DNA from: Hippasteria phrygiana
Taxonomy: Eukaryota; Echinodermata; Asteroidea; Valvatida; Goniasteridae
Length of the DNA: 64,000 bases
Direction of reading: 5' to 3'
Assembly (NCBI GenBank): GCA_037893225.1
Contig: JAZGUH010000199.1
Span: 2,418,001-2,482,000, forward strand
The position numbers and the translations under genes were made by a program. A model generated the notes under the pieces. That model worked only from the letters and a program-made list of their open reading frames with translations, was not told the DNA's origin and searched no databases. Below are positions 1-11,285 of the stretch, one piece after another. Each line of letters opens with the position of its first letter. Position 1 is the stretch's first letter.

Positions 1-1180
1 TTCTCGTACTGCCTCGCTTTGGAACGCCTTACGTGTAACCTGCTTCCCTTCCACTTTAAATCTTTCACAGTTCAAACGAAATGTGAATAGATTTCTTCTA
101 TCCTTGTGATTTCTGTCTTTTCTTGTCTTTTATAGCCCACACCTTGAGTGGCCTTTTGGTCTTGTGTCGGGCGATACCCAGCATGAATCTCAGGTAGATT
201 AGATATCTGAGAACACCTTGCAAACACCTCACAGAATACCAGACGTTTTTTTTTTTTTTTTTTACTAAAGACTAGTCCGTATAAATTGCCTGGAAGTGAT
301 CAAAGTGCATGGACCAACACGGCTTCGTGGTTTTGTAACAACCAACAGAAGAATCTCAGCCAATATACCTTGCAACGGCAACAACAAAACCAAAGACAAA
401 AATCTGTCGCCGTGGCTTTCTTGCTAATCACCCTCCTTGTTTGTCTTTACACGGCGCGTTTTAATAACGCGCTGGCCGCGACACGAGCAATTACCTTGGA
501 AGTCGTCGCTGTTTCCGGACCCACAGCAAATTTATCAGCCAAACTTCAAGCCAGGGTTACATCTAGTAATTACCGCCTTGTTCGGCAGTGCCGGGATATA
601 CATGTATCTGATCAGCGATCGGCACACCGAGACATGTTGCCGACCTTTGCATCCACATTAGTTTTGGATATTGAAACAAAATTTGACGCACAATCAGCGA
701 AACAATGTTTTCCCGTCTTTTATTTAGATTTCGTGTAAAGTTTGAGAAACGCATTTTGAATTGTGGCTTTTGGGGGGGGGGGTGGGATATGTTCAATGAT
801 TTCTGAGAATAACGAGTATTACTCTAAGCTGGTCAGTTACTTGAGCTCTTAATAATAAATGGATTTCTCCCACGAGTGAATTTATGGAAGATAACTGAAT
901 TTTTGAACGAAAAAGGCACTGAACCACACTGTAGTGTGCACTCTAATCTGGTCCTCCTGAAATATATTATGTGCTAAGTGCGAGGATTGATAAACATTAA
1001 CCGTAAGTCTCTAACTATCCCAAATCCTCCAATTCTAATACGATTTTGCAGTACCCTAGGGAATTAGGGTTAAAAGTATAGAAATTAGGAGCATCCCACT
1101 ACTAATTTAAAATTAGAAACTAATCAAATTTGTTACTTATCATCAGTCATTTTTTTTGGTAGATTGTCTCATTGGAAAGA
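1..1180. other. Gene-free flank with an unrecognised 150-codon open frame
   Basis: No gene is recognised here. A 150-codon open frame at 286-738 (+) encodes a glutamine-rich start followed by a hydrophobic stretch of about 20 residues (around residues 41-60). This could be a signal anchor, but the rest matches no family I know and there is no convincing splice context. A poly-T run precedes it (about 247-263). Around 1005-1075 lies a short segment (TACCCTAGGG, TTAGGGTT) that recurs in reverse orientation near 27080-27150 and 31415-31465, so it is part of a dispersed repeat. Confidence 0.4.
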
Positions 1181-1394
1181 CCATAATTTACCTACCCCCA
1201 TAATTTACCTACCATAATTTACCTACCCCCATAATTTACCTACCATAATTTACCTACCATAAGTTACCAACCATAAGTTACCAACCATAAGTTACCTACC
1301 ATAAGTTACCTACCATAAGTTACCTACCATAAGTTACCTACCATAAGTAACCTACCATAAGTTACCTACCATAAGTTACCTACCATAATTTACC
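1181..1394. repeat. 14-bp minisatellite, unit CCATAAGTTACCTA
   Basis: About 15 tandem copies of a 14-base unit. The consensus is CCATAAGTTACCTA in the middle. Variants carry AATTTACC at both edges, and some units on the left are extended with CCCC. The regular unit in the centre with diverged units at the edges is typical of minisatellites. No coding potential. Confidence 0.9.
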
Positions 1395-1839
1395 CAATTC
1401 AATTTGAAAATTGTTTTTTCAGGGTGACGCAAATAAAACATGAACATAGCAGCTTCCAAACTTTACAAAATTGGGAAAACTAACAAAGTCTACTAGATAT
1501 TTTAAAAATTGGGGGGAAAAGGTAATAAATTCTACTTTATATTAAAAATGTTTACAAGATATAACTATACAAAATACAGCCCGTCAAACCCTGATGTTGA
1601 ACACATCTAGTAGAGTTGGTAATCTGATGAATATTTTATTTCTATTTTTATGAACTTCGTAGGATCAAAAGTTCAAAACGTCATAACGTATATTACAGGT
1701 TATTCCAGTTGGCAGGCAGTTTGTAGCAGTATGCTATTTTTTCATTTAAATAATTATTACCCGTACTTTTGAAACACTTTCAGTCAAATGAAATTTTTTC
1801 TCCTCAAATTATGTTCTAAAACACCACCCCCGTCTTCAA

Positions 1840-2674
1840 AATCCCATCCCACCCCACCTCCACCTCTACCCCCTCCACCTCTATCCCCTCCACCTCTACC
1901 CCCTCCACCTCTACCCCCTCCACCTCTACCCCCTCCACACCCCTCCACCTCTACCCCCTCCACACCCCTCCACCTCTACCCCCTCCACACCCCTCCCCCC
2001 TCCACACCCCTCCCCCCTCCACACCCCTCCACCTCTATCCCCTCCACACCCCTCCACCTCTACCCCCTCCACACCCCTCCACCTCTACCCCCTCCACACC
2101 CCTCCACCTCTACCCCTCCACACCCCTCCACCTCTCCACACCCCTCCACCTCTCCACACCCCTCCACCTCTACCCCCTCCACACCCCTCCACCTCTATCC
2201 CCTCCACACCCCTCCACCTCTACCCCCTCCACACCCCTCCACCTCTACCCCCTCCACCTCTATCCCCTCCACCTCTATCCCTTCCACACCCCTCCACCTC
2301 TACCCCCTCCACCTCTATCCCCTCCACCTCTATCCCCTCCACCTCTACCCCCTCCACCTCTATCCCCTCCACCTCTATCCCCTCCACACCCCTCCACCTC
2401 TACCCCCCTCCCTCCACCTCTACCTCTACCCCCACTCCACCTCTACCTCTACCCCCACTCCCACCTCTACCTCCACTCCCACTTCCACCCCCCACTTCCA
2501 CCCCCACTTCCACCCCCACTTCCACCCCCCACTTCCACCCCCCACTTCCACCCCCCACTTCCACCCCCCACTTCCACCCCCCACTTCCACCCCCCACTTC
2601 CACCCCCCACTTCCACCCCCCACTTCCACCCCCACTTCCACCCCCCACTTCCACCCCCCACTTCCACCCCCCAC
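1840..2674. repeat. Large CT-rich satellite without guanine on the + strand
   Basis: About 830 bases made almost only of C, T and some A. They form tandem variants of CCTCCACACC, ACCTCTACCCC and, in the right third, CACTTCCACCCC. I see no G on the + strand from about 1840 to 2674. The right part (about 2480-2670) is a more homogeneous 12-13-base array. The long open frames on both strands (Pro/Ser/Thr-rich on +, Gly/Trp/Val-rich on -) are by-products of the repeat and not genes. A tract this pyrimidine-rich can form triplex-type structures (established property, not tested here). Confidence 0.9.
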
Positions 2675-3607
2675 CTCGCCCATCAATTTTCTGCCTAGAA
2701 TTGCCTTTGCCAGACACTGAATGTCTTTCTCTGGGATTTTTACTTTTCAAGTATTTTCCTTGAATATTCAATCCTGAAATATCCCACCCTGTCTTCTCCT
2801 GTTTTAAACCTAAGGGGAGAACTGATCAGCTTCCCACGGGAAAAATTTCCTATTTTCTTTCTGTTTCAAGAAGTATGGCATTTGAGCTCGGGCTTGGACG
2901 TAACTGGAGCAAAACTCCACTCGAATCCTCCTCATAATTCAGAAATCTCCTGTCCTGAGCCAAACCGATCCCAACACTAGGGTCATCTTCCACCCTTTAC
3001 GTTATCGTTGAGCCATTTTGTCGGGATAATTTTACAGTTTGGTCATGCCCCATTTGGCGGGGCGTCGGCAATAAATCTTTACGATGGGCTGGAGGTGATA
3101 AATTGCCGTCCTCCTCCCCGGGGAAAAGGCATGGAAGATCGGCGCAATTGACATGGATTTCAATACGCAGAATTCCAGGCCGTCATCTTTGAGTTGCAGA
3201 AAAAGAAAAAAATATGCAATATTGCACCATGCCCATGATGTCTAAACATCTAAATGGTTTTGAGAGAAAGAAAGGTTTGGTTTATCTTCTAAATGTTCAG
3301 ATGAAACCTACGCGGCCAAATCGTAATTGCTTTTATTACTCCTATGAATATGAAGGAAAATTACAAATCGGATTAAACCAGAAATTTGATTTTTAGTTTT
3401 AAAAAGTGATCAAAATATTCCTTTTTGCTGTGACCAGATATAGGTTTACTTCAAAGATCGGTGGAACATAAGTGTTAAACTTAACCCCCCGTGACATTTT
3501 GCCAATTTTCGGTTTTTAGAAATTTTAAGTTCCACCATTTCACAACTGGTACCTCCCTCCCACTTTTAAATTTGTTTCCAGACATCAAACCCCACCCCAA
3601 ACGTGTA
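2675..3607. other. Unassigned gene-free stretch
   Basis: No gene, RNA gene or clear repeat is recognised. Local open frames are short and without family resemblance. The segment ends at the first copy of a TGTGACC-type inverted-repeat element. Confidence 0.4.
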
Positions 3608-4033
3608 TGTGACCGGCTCTGCAAAAAGGGGGTATTAAGTGAGTTATATACATAGTTGAATTTGTCACATCCAAAGCTTTAATTTGGTGTAGGTTTGACC
3701 CCTGTGGCATTTTGTGTTCTCCAGATATCTTGACATTTGCATACTCATATTTTCCAATATAACGGAAGTGCGTTTAGAGATATAGCCCTTTAAACACAAA
3801 AAAGTGCAAAGAAATGAGATAGAAGTAATTTCTATCAACATTTATTTTTTCATATGCACTCATCAATATTATGTTTCTGAAAATAAATTATGCAAATACA
3901 GATATAATAGAAGCTAACAAACCAAAAACAATGAAGTGATATGAAGATTTCTTCGCTCTCTTCACATAGAACAGCCCTGTGTGTGGTTTCACATATTGCG
4001 ACATACTACCTTTTTTTTGTAGAGCGTGTCACA
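3608..4033. mobile_element. Tc1/mariner-like MITE, TGTGACC family, copy 1
   Basis: The element starts TGTGACCGGCTCTGCAAAAA and ends with a diverged inverted complement (TTTTTTTGTAGAGCGTGTCACA). TA dinucleotides flank both ends, as expected for the TA target-site duplication of Tc1/mariner-type elements. It encodes no transposase. Related copies lie at 9281-9725, 39480-39923 and 49703-50131. This copy is clearly older, being more diverged in both arms. Superfamily assignment rests on the TA flanks only. Confidence 0.7.
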
Positions 4034-4545
4034 TATGTGCTACGAAACTGCAACAGTATTGTCCCAATTGAAGAACGTGGACTGTTTAAAAAGCGCAGTG
4101 TTTGCACCGACTATTTGCAGAAGTCAGTCGGCTCGGAGCTGCGATCGATTTACGGCGAGGTCCGTCTTCCGATCAAAGCAGCGACCGCTGTCAATTGATG
4201 CTACGAATCTTCAAGAAACATCTGCGTCCATGCTTTGACCCACTATTTGCTATTACCATTCTTGCCGGAATCATTTAATCATGGCCCCTTATGGATTAAT
4301 TAAATTTACAGCCCGACTGTTATACACGATTTTGTCAAACGTGGTGCAAGCTTTTTTACATGATGCGGGTGCTGGTTTTAAACAAGCGACCTCATTGAAT
4401 TACAAGTCCGTTTTTAAATGGGATCAACTTCACAAGAAAATTAGTAAGCATGTTGCATCATTACGAAAAACAGAAAAAATGTTTTTTCCGGCAAAGTCCT
4501 GAATGACCCATGTAATGAGGGAATTGAAACTTTTCAAGTCGGTTG

Positions 4546-5240
4546 GCTGTGGCCTCGTAGTCTAGTACACTGGACTCACGGTCTTGACAATACTGGGAAG
4601 TGTGAGTTAAAGTTCAGGAGGATCATGGTGCTTGTGTCCTTGAGCAAGACAATTTATCACTAATTGTTTCTCTCCACCCAGCAGTAAATGGGTACCTGTG
4701 ACAGCAGTGAAGGCTATGTGTTTGACCAACCCAATTATAGGGTGGAGTGGTTAATCTGTGGTCAGGCCAGGCCTTTGAAAAGCCTGGGCCTTCAGGCTTC
4801 TATAATCCCCTGATTGTACACAATAAACTGCCCATTAATTCTGGAGTCCAGCTGGCTCCCATTGTTCACCCAGACTTGACTGACAGCAGAGGCATCTTTT
4901 GATCCAGCCGTGAATGGGTACAGATTAGTGTGGAAGGGGCTACAACTAGGCCTGGCCTGGCAGAGGCCGGGCTTTATTGATTAGTTGATGCTCTATTGTT
5001 AAGTGATTTGTGGCTCACAATAGCAAGAGTAAAAGCCGAAGGCCCGGGCATGGCTGGGCTTTTTAAAGGCCTGGCCCGACCACAGATTAACCACTCCTTA
5101 ACTTACAGCCGCAGGCTGCGTATTTCCGAGTGAGCTGAGAAGGTGTCAGGAATTATTGATGGGCCTGATGAGCAGGGGTAATAATGTAGTGCCTTGAGTG
5201 CCATGATTATGTGAGATATGTGCACTTTATATGCATTAAC
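4546..5240 (+). mobile_element. tRNA-derived SINE (family A) split by a TIR element
   Basis: The left part carries a tRNA-like A-box region (GTGGCCTCGTAGTCTAGTAC), a decayed B-box region, and the family body (CTTGAGCAAGACA, CTCTCCACCCAGCAGTAAAT, GGGTACCTGTGA). The body resumes after 5097 with GAGCTGAGAAGGTGTCAGGA and CAGGGGTAATAATGTAGTGC. Other copies are at 22890-23215 and 54459-54814. Comparison with those copies shows that 4744-5097 is an insertion. Confidence 0.8.
4744..5097. mobile_element. MITE with 30-bp inverted repeats inserted in SINE A
   Basis: The terminal arms start GGAGTGGTTAATCTGTGGTC on both strands and continue as about 30-bp inverted repeats with a single mismatch that I can see. 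The internal sequence is also partly palindromic (CAGGCC and GGCCTGG motifs). It interrupts the family-A SINE, so it inserted later than the SINE. I could not define a clear target-site duplication, so the superfamily is left open. Confidence 0.8.
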
Positions 5241-5472
5241 TTGGAAGTCGCCCAATACAAGGCTAAGGGTAAATGGTTACAACAGAGGTTTGGCCATATT
5301 TAAGGTTGCCAGCCCTACCACCATTACTGTTTACCTGGGTCCAGATCTAAATAGAGGATAAATCTTCAATAGATACCAAAGAAATTATCACAATTTTCAG
5401 ACATGCAGACCCAGGTACGATAAATTCCTCCATTTTGTGAGATAATGGTATAATATAATGAAATATAATGAC

Positions 5473-5801
5473 ATACAGTACATTGCAATTGAAAGTTAAC
5501 CTCAAAATGGGAATTTCTTTTCACACTTTTTCTCTTCCCAGGGAATTCATTTTCATTTCACAAAATGTGAAAAATGTTTCCCAAAACGGGAAAACATTTT
5601 CACCCATTTTCCCAAAGTGAGAAAAATTTGTAAAGTGGGAAAACATTTTCATACCTTTTCTCAAAGTGGTAAAATAATTTCCCACTTGAATTCACAGGTG
5701 GCAAAAGTTGTGGGAGAAATGTAGAAATGTGAATGGGAATTTTGTTTACAAAATTTCCCATTCTCATTCACAATGTTAACTAAATTGCAATGTACTGTAT
5801 A
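5473..5801. mobile_element. Foldback MITE with ACAGTACATTGCAATT ends
   Basis: The left end reads ATACAGTACATTGCAATT. The right end reads AATTGCAATGTACTGTATAT, its inverted complement, with GTTAAC and an ATGGGAA-type motif continuing the arm on both sides. The interior is rich in imperfect repeats of TTTCCCAAAGTGAGAAAA type that pair with each other. The whole unit of about 330 bases could fold on itself. No coding potential. Confidence 0.75.
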
Positions 5802-7374
5802 TAATGAAATAAAGTCAGCACTTATTTCAGACAAATTTGAATCTTTTGTGTATGAATGGTTTCCCTAACTGAAAGCAGTGAATTACATGTACCATTCCCA
5901 TTATACAAGTCATTTTAAAGACTCTTTGTTGAAGGACGTTTCAGGAAATTATCTAACAAGTTCAAACGACAAGCCTGTAGCTGGTGCACTACAGAGGCCA
6001 GAAATGCCAGCTGTCTGTGACGGCTATTCTCACCGGACCATGTTGTTTCAGCTGCCAATCATGAAAATATCAAGGTAGATAGCCTCGTCAGGAGCCGATT
6101 TTCTTTCAGTTGGTTAGCATGGAGATGTTTGATTAGCAAACACATTCGGCTTAGGCCTAGCAGACACTAGACTAATATTGGTCAACTAATAGCGAAGTCG
6201 GCTTTATGTGGCAAAAAACCATCGGGGGGGAAAAAATATCATCTTTTTTCTTCAAAATGGCTACCTGGCTCATTTTCCAAGATGGCTGGTGGCCTTTTTT
6301 GCTGTAAAATACCCACAATTTTCTTAATTTTTTTTTCACTAGAGATGCAAAAATGCAGTCAATTTTCTCTGAAATGTAGGAGAACTGGTGCTAAAAATAT
6401 ACAAAAAAAATATAATAAAAAATAAAAATAGGTGTCTCATACACCCGTACAAGAGAATTCCATCTGGGACATCTAAGAACTTCTGCCGTTAAAACTTGGA
6501 ACCAAACTGATATACAGTGGACACCCTCTGAGTTGATTTGCATGTCCACGGGTTTCTTGTTTGAGGCCGTAAGATTTTATACAGACCAATAACTCTCAAG
6601 TACTGTTTAAAGTCCAGACATCGTCCGGGACTGCTCTCTCCCCTCCCCCCGGCCCGATGACCTACATAGGCACGCGGAGTGACAGAACTGGATTGCCTCT
6701 CTGTAATCTGTGTTCCCTTACCCCAGCACTGCAAGGGTAGTATTTTTATTGGCAAGGGGGATGACTGCGAGCTTGTACGATCAGCTGTACGTCGGCCCGC
6801 AGAGAATTACCAGTTACCTCAACACTGACAACCCCTTCTGCTTCTACTTCAAGACTAGGAGCAGAGCCCACGGCCTTTTTTACCAGATGGCTCATTTGGA
6901 GGTGATTAATTTGACAGCAAGATTGTTTCTTCCGCGACAACGTAGTTAGCCCTTCTGCTGAGGTTTTGACCTTATTTAACAAGTTATCTTTAAGCATCCT
7001 TCCTTTGTCGAGAAAGTTGAAGGAATGAGTTTACTGTGAACGTGATGTATCTCTCTCTGAACCAGTTCATGCCGGGATTATTTTTCAGGAACCTCGATGC
7101 CAGCCGGGTTCAGGCGGAATCAGGCCGTAATCTGCGGGTAGCACACCCTGATATTTCTGGCCTCGCTCGCTGCGAGCGGGTCGCTGACAGATATTTCCAG
7201 CCTCGCTCGAGTGCGTGTTTATCAGTCGTCCGTTCCGAATGCCGCAAAACCTTTGCGTGTGTACACGTCATCCGACGCGAACTGGTTAATTTGTAAAATT
7301 CCCTAAATGAGTTGGGGGTTTCAATATATTGTAGTGGTCACTGGAATTCATCCTTGATACTGATTGGTCAGTCC
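5802..7374. other. Unassigned gene-free stretch
   Basis: No gene is recognised. Frames of 66-88 codons at 5878-6078, 6489-6755, 6710-6949, 6746-6997 and 7036-7296 overlap on both strands and match nothing I know. Around 6640-7290 the sequence is somewhat richer in GC than the surroundings. A short direct repeat (GATATTTC followed by GCCTCGCTCG) occurs near 7150 and 7191. Confidence 0.35.
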
Positions 7375-7551
7375 ATCGCAACAGCCACAATAGAGGAATT
7401 GCCACTAACTGCAGCAGAAAGTTATACGCTAATAGCGTATTTCACGGGTAAGCAAGGATTCTCCGCTTACAGGATTAGTACACAATTTCTGTGCTCGCTC
7501 AGTAAGCACAGAATCTGAGGTCGTAAGTGTGGAATCCAGCATTACGGAATC
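7375..7551. repeat. Dispersed repeat, shared with 16145-16345
   Basis: Shares an ordered set of motifs with 16145-16345: GAGGAAT, TAACT, GCAGAAAGTT, CGCTAATAG or GTGCTAATAG, a self-complementary middle, CACAGAATT-type boxes, and GGCATTACGGA or GCATTACGGAATCC. The palindromic pieces (GCTAATAGC; TGTGCTCGCTCAGTAAGCACAG) suggest a small non-autonomous DNA element. Boundaries are approximate. Confidence 0.55.
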
Positions 7552-9280
7552 CCTGAAAAAAAAAAGGCCTTGCTCACTTCAGAAAATTTGAAGTCAATTT
7601 GGATGTATATGTATCCCACTCTGTCTAGCAGAGCTAGTATTTGGTTCCTTCCCTACTCCAACCGTCGGGGAGCGGGATATTTACCAGCGTCGAGTGTTGC
7701 CTTATACTGTGAAAAACGGCCTTGCAATTCAGCGATGCGACTATAATACTTGTTGATGAGACATTTGAGTGGCGATTTGTTGTCAGTGTCTCCCAACGTA
7801 TGACGCAGAAGGTTGGGAGCCTCCTGGCCGGTATCGATTGCAGACGGCGCGAGTGGCTAACAACCTCATGTTTCTTTTATCCGGAGTTTTAATTGGGGGA
7901 TTGGTAATTTTGAACCACTTTGGTCTGTCGTTGCATTTATTTGTCTCCTTTAGGATGTTCTCGGCAGGTTTTCGTTTGTAAGCTTTCTTTTCTTCAGATT
8001 GGTGCGAATCTTGCTTTATTCCTCTGGTTTTCTCTGCCTTTCTCTTGCACCCCCTAGCTCCCCTCCCCCCCCCTATCCTTTAATGGAACAGATCTCAACC
8101 AGATAGTGGGTGAATTTTAAGGTAACATGTTTTTTGAGAACCTCATTGTTTGAACAATTTTGAATGAAGTTAAGACTTTCCAACGTAAAGACATTCTCGG
8201 GAATTTATTTTAAGAAGGGGACAAAATTTTAGGGCTAATCTGTTCCGCTCCGTTCCGTTCCGCTCCGTTCCGTTCCATTCCGTTCCGTTCCGTTCTTTGA
8301 GGGGAGGGGTAAACCCCTAAAACAGGAATGCCAGTTTTCGGGCAAAAGCCTGACAAATGTTGGGCTAATTTCATGCTTTAACATGTATACTCAGGCTTTC
8401 CTTTGCGTATTTTCAAGCACTGGGCAAGAACCTTACCGACATCCCTGCCAAATCCTGCCCCTTACACCTTCTGTCTAAAAACAATCCACCTCACAATAAG
8501 ATGAGAAGTTCTTACACTTGATCTTAGGAGCATTACTGCTTGTCTCAATTTCTTCCCCCCCCCCCCCCCAAAGGGATGTCTTCTTTTTTATTCCTGGTTA
8601 ATCAAACATAAATGTCAAATCCCACATTTGAAAAGGCATTCATCTGTCCCCGCAATTAAAACAAGTCAGTCTGGAGGAGAATGTCTACCGCCCCCAAGTT
8701 TGCCCTATAGCACACACCCACACTCACAAACATGCGCCATCGATTCTTCTTCAGTGTCTTCATCAAGTGCGTCATTTGTAGAGCTTTGAAATTGGAAGAA
8801 GGGACGCACAAATACTCGGATCGCCAACGAGGTGAGGGTGCTTGATGCGTCGCCGGCAGGGATTGAGAGCAACACCTGGTCCCAGAAGGCACCGGGATGT
8901 GGGAAACGATCTCTCGCGTTCTGTCATTTATCAGCAAGGTCTTGGTTTTTCAACTTTTGTGTCACATACTCTTTAAGATTCGTGGGTATCACCTGGAGTC
9001 GAAGGTGATGGTCTGTGGTAATTAATCATGACAGTGAACTGTCACTATTAGAAGAATATTTGTAAATCGGAATCTTGCATAAATGCCAAAGGTGGTCTTG
9101 AGTTAAATGCTGCAGTTGAATGCCACTATAATGAACATCATGTGATCCACACAAAATATGTTCACTGTAGTGGTCGTTTCTTATAGTGAATACTTGTATG
9201 ACTTCTGACTAGTGCCCCCCGAACCAATCCAGTAAAAATGTCACCAAAAGAAGCAGGAAGAGTTACTCTAAAAGTACATA
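7552..9280. other. Gene-free stretch with a GTTCC microsatellite
   Basis: Nothing coding is recognised. A (GTTCC/GCTCC)n tract lies at about 8241-8295 and a poly-C run at about 8555-8569. At 9195-9225 is a fragment (TATGACTTCTGACTAGTGCC) of the family-B SINE seen elsewhere. Confidence 0.4.
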
Positions 9281-9725
9281 TGTGACCCGCTCCAGAAAAA
9301 GGTGATATAAGTCGCACTATGCATTTACGTGTGATGGCCCTTTCAACATTGAGAGGGTGAAATTTTTCGTCAAAATTCATTTTTTGTTTTTTGTCTTTAA
9401 TGACATCTTAATTATCTAAAGTTTCAGGTTTGGTGCACAACAATGTTGATTTCAGCGAATTAAGTGAAAAAATAACCTTTTTAGAGTGCATTGTTCCATT
9501 GCATTGTATTAGAACTAGCTATTTCAAAGCCTGTTTTTTCTGTTGTGCAATTTGAACTCCATAGAACTAATTAATATGCAAAAACGCGATATCTCCAGAA
9601 CGGAAAGGGCTTTGGAGCTCTATCATGTACCAAATGAAAGCCTACATTGTAGGCTTTCCAAACATAAATAAAACTCATTTTTCATATTTTGCGACATAAT
9701 ATACCTTTTTCCGGAGCAGGTCACA
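9281..9725. mobile_element. Tc1/mariner-like MITE, TGTGACC family, copy 2
   Basis: Starts TGTGACCCGCTCCAGAAAAA and ends TTTTTCCGGAGCAGGTCACA, a near-perfect inverted pair, with TA on both sides. It is 445 bases long and has no transposase frame. The internal sequence is only loosely similar to the 39480 and 49703 copies, so this is a separate subfamily or an old copy. Confidence 0.75.
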
Positions 9726-11009
9726 TATGAAAATATCTTATCTAATTGCTACAGAATAAAACTATGGCCAATTTTAAAAGTGTATAGTTTTTTTGACTCG
9801 CACTGTATAATGTAGTTGTCCAGGCTTGAATATTGCATGAAGTCTTCAGAGCTTTTGGGGTTGTTTTACAGAGTTACATGCACTTCCAGAACAGACAGAG
9901 TGGATTGGTTTCAAATTGAATGAAAGGTCCTGTTGCCGGCTGACAGGGGAAAAAAACACTGCAACATTCATGAACCGTCTTTCGGTAAATTAGGTCTCGC
10001 GAAGCATTGGATGTGAACTCATCAGGTTCAGTTCCCGTTTTGTGAAGCTACATGCACCAGCCCGTGAAACGGAAAGCTAGATCGTTTTCAATGTGAAAAA
10101 AAAAGTTGTCGGTAGAGAGGAAAGAAAATTGGAGCTGGGCAGATCTTCTAGTCTTTCCCGGGAGAGTTGAAGTTGTACCAGACTTGGATGTAATTGTCGA
10201 GATGATTTGTGAAGAGATTTGCTGTGGAGTGTGATAGAGAAGATCGTGTTCCTATCTGCAATTGGGAGTTTCTGGCCAGTATCGATAAATTTGTCACTGA
10301 TTAAGCTGTCCTCTGGTAAATTAAGCTTGCAGAGATTGAGGTAATGTTAATACGCTCCTGTAAGGAGTATAGATACGATGATGAATCCATTTGAGGAGTC
10401 TTTTAGTCATTGATGCTGCCTCCCAGATGCCACCTGTCAAAGATGCGTTGCCATGGGGAACGTACACATGTCAATGTGAGACAGATGTCAGCTTGCTTGG
10501 TATCGAGTCCCAAGTTAGTGAGATACGTAAGTCTGGCAGGATTGATTGATGGGGGTGTGTCAAGGCCAAGCATAGGTTTAATTACTAATTCCTGACGTTG
10601 AGTCCGAGGCGGAAATATAGTCATGTAGTTTATGCACTTGTACTGATCGATCTCGCCCCCCATTTTGCTTTAACCACACATGCTCTGTGCCATTGTTGAA
10701 TGCCAAGGCCAAGCTGCACATAATTTGAGTGAAGAAAATGTGAACTTTATGAATTTTTTTTTACCAATCTATCCATGGACCATTTTTTTTGGGTGACCTT
10801 TCAAGAGATTGGAAGATTTTTTATGTCCATTCTTCTGCTATAAACAAAGATGCCCTCCTGCATGAGTTAACTAAAAAGACTTTAAAAGAATTGAAAACAT
10901 TGACTTTCTTTATAATTCAAGTAAAAAGAAGCATTTAGATCATGCTTGTAGTTTTGTATTAAAGACATGGTTGTGAAGTAAAAACAAGTTGAACTTGATA
11001 TTTATTGAA
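9726..11009. other. Unassigned gene-free stretch
   Basis: No gene, RNA gene or repeat is recognised with confidence. Open frames overlapping on opposite strands at 10403-10663 have no resemblance to known families. Confidence 0.35.
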
Positions 11010-11285
11010 TTTTCAAAGTGAACAAAGAAAACTCGCTAGAGCGGGATTCGAGCCTGCGACCTCCCGAACACCGTACCGGCACTCTACCAACTGTGAGCTA
11101 TCTTGCCCTATGTTGGTGGTCTCCCAAATTGTCAGTATCTTTTGTTCGGGTAGGCGTTAGTCAGAAGTCATAAACCCGTAATGCCGTATAGCCTGGGATC
11201 ACGCCCAATTTTACGATACAACTTGGGAAGCGACATTGTGGGGATCACTCAATGAGGAATTGAGGATATTACTTTTTAACTTATA
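11010..11285 (-). mobile_element. tRNA-derived SINE (family B), minus orientation
   Basis: Read on the - strand it contains an A-box-like TAGCTCACAGTTGGTAGAGT and a B-box-like GGTCGCAGGCTCGAATCCCG, then TTTTCTTTGTTCACTTTGAA. On the other side of the tRNA-like part lies the family body (GTGATCCCAGGCTATACGGC; CACAATGTCGCTTCCCAAGT). Further copies are at 40028-40170, 42435-42830 and 46750-47050. It is not a functional tRNA gene, because the acceptor stem and flanks belong to the repeat. Confidence 0.8.

Noticed and set aside
286..738. 150-codon frame with a hydrophobic stretch, considered as a signal-peptide exon of the receptor
   Set aside because: The sequence after the hydrophobic part does not resemble the GB1 ligand-binding domain, and no convincing donor keeps the frame. 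Left as unassigned.
1060..1076. Telomere-like TTAGGG or CCCTAA pieces (also near 27083 and 31419)
   Set aside because: Single occurrences inside a dispersed repeat. No tandem telomeric array.
1181..1394. CRISPR-like array
   Set aside because: Tandem units are contiguous without spacers, and the window is clearly animal DNA.
1788..2771. Long Pro/Ser/Thr-rich (+) and Gly/Trp/Val-rich (-) reading frames
   Set aside because: They are translations of the CT-rich satellite. Neither has an initiation context or non-repeat domain.
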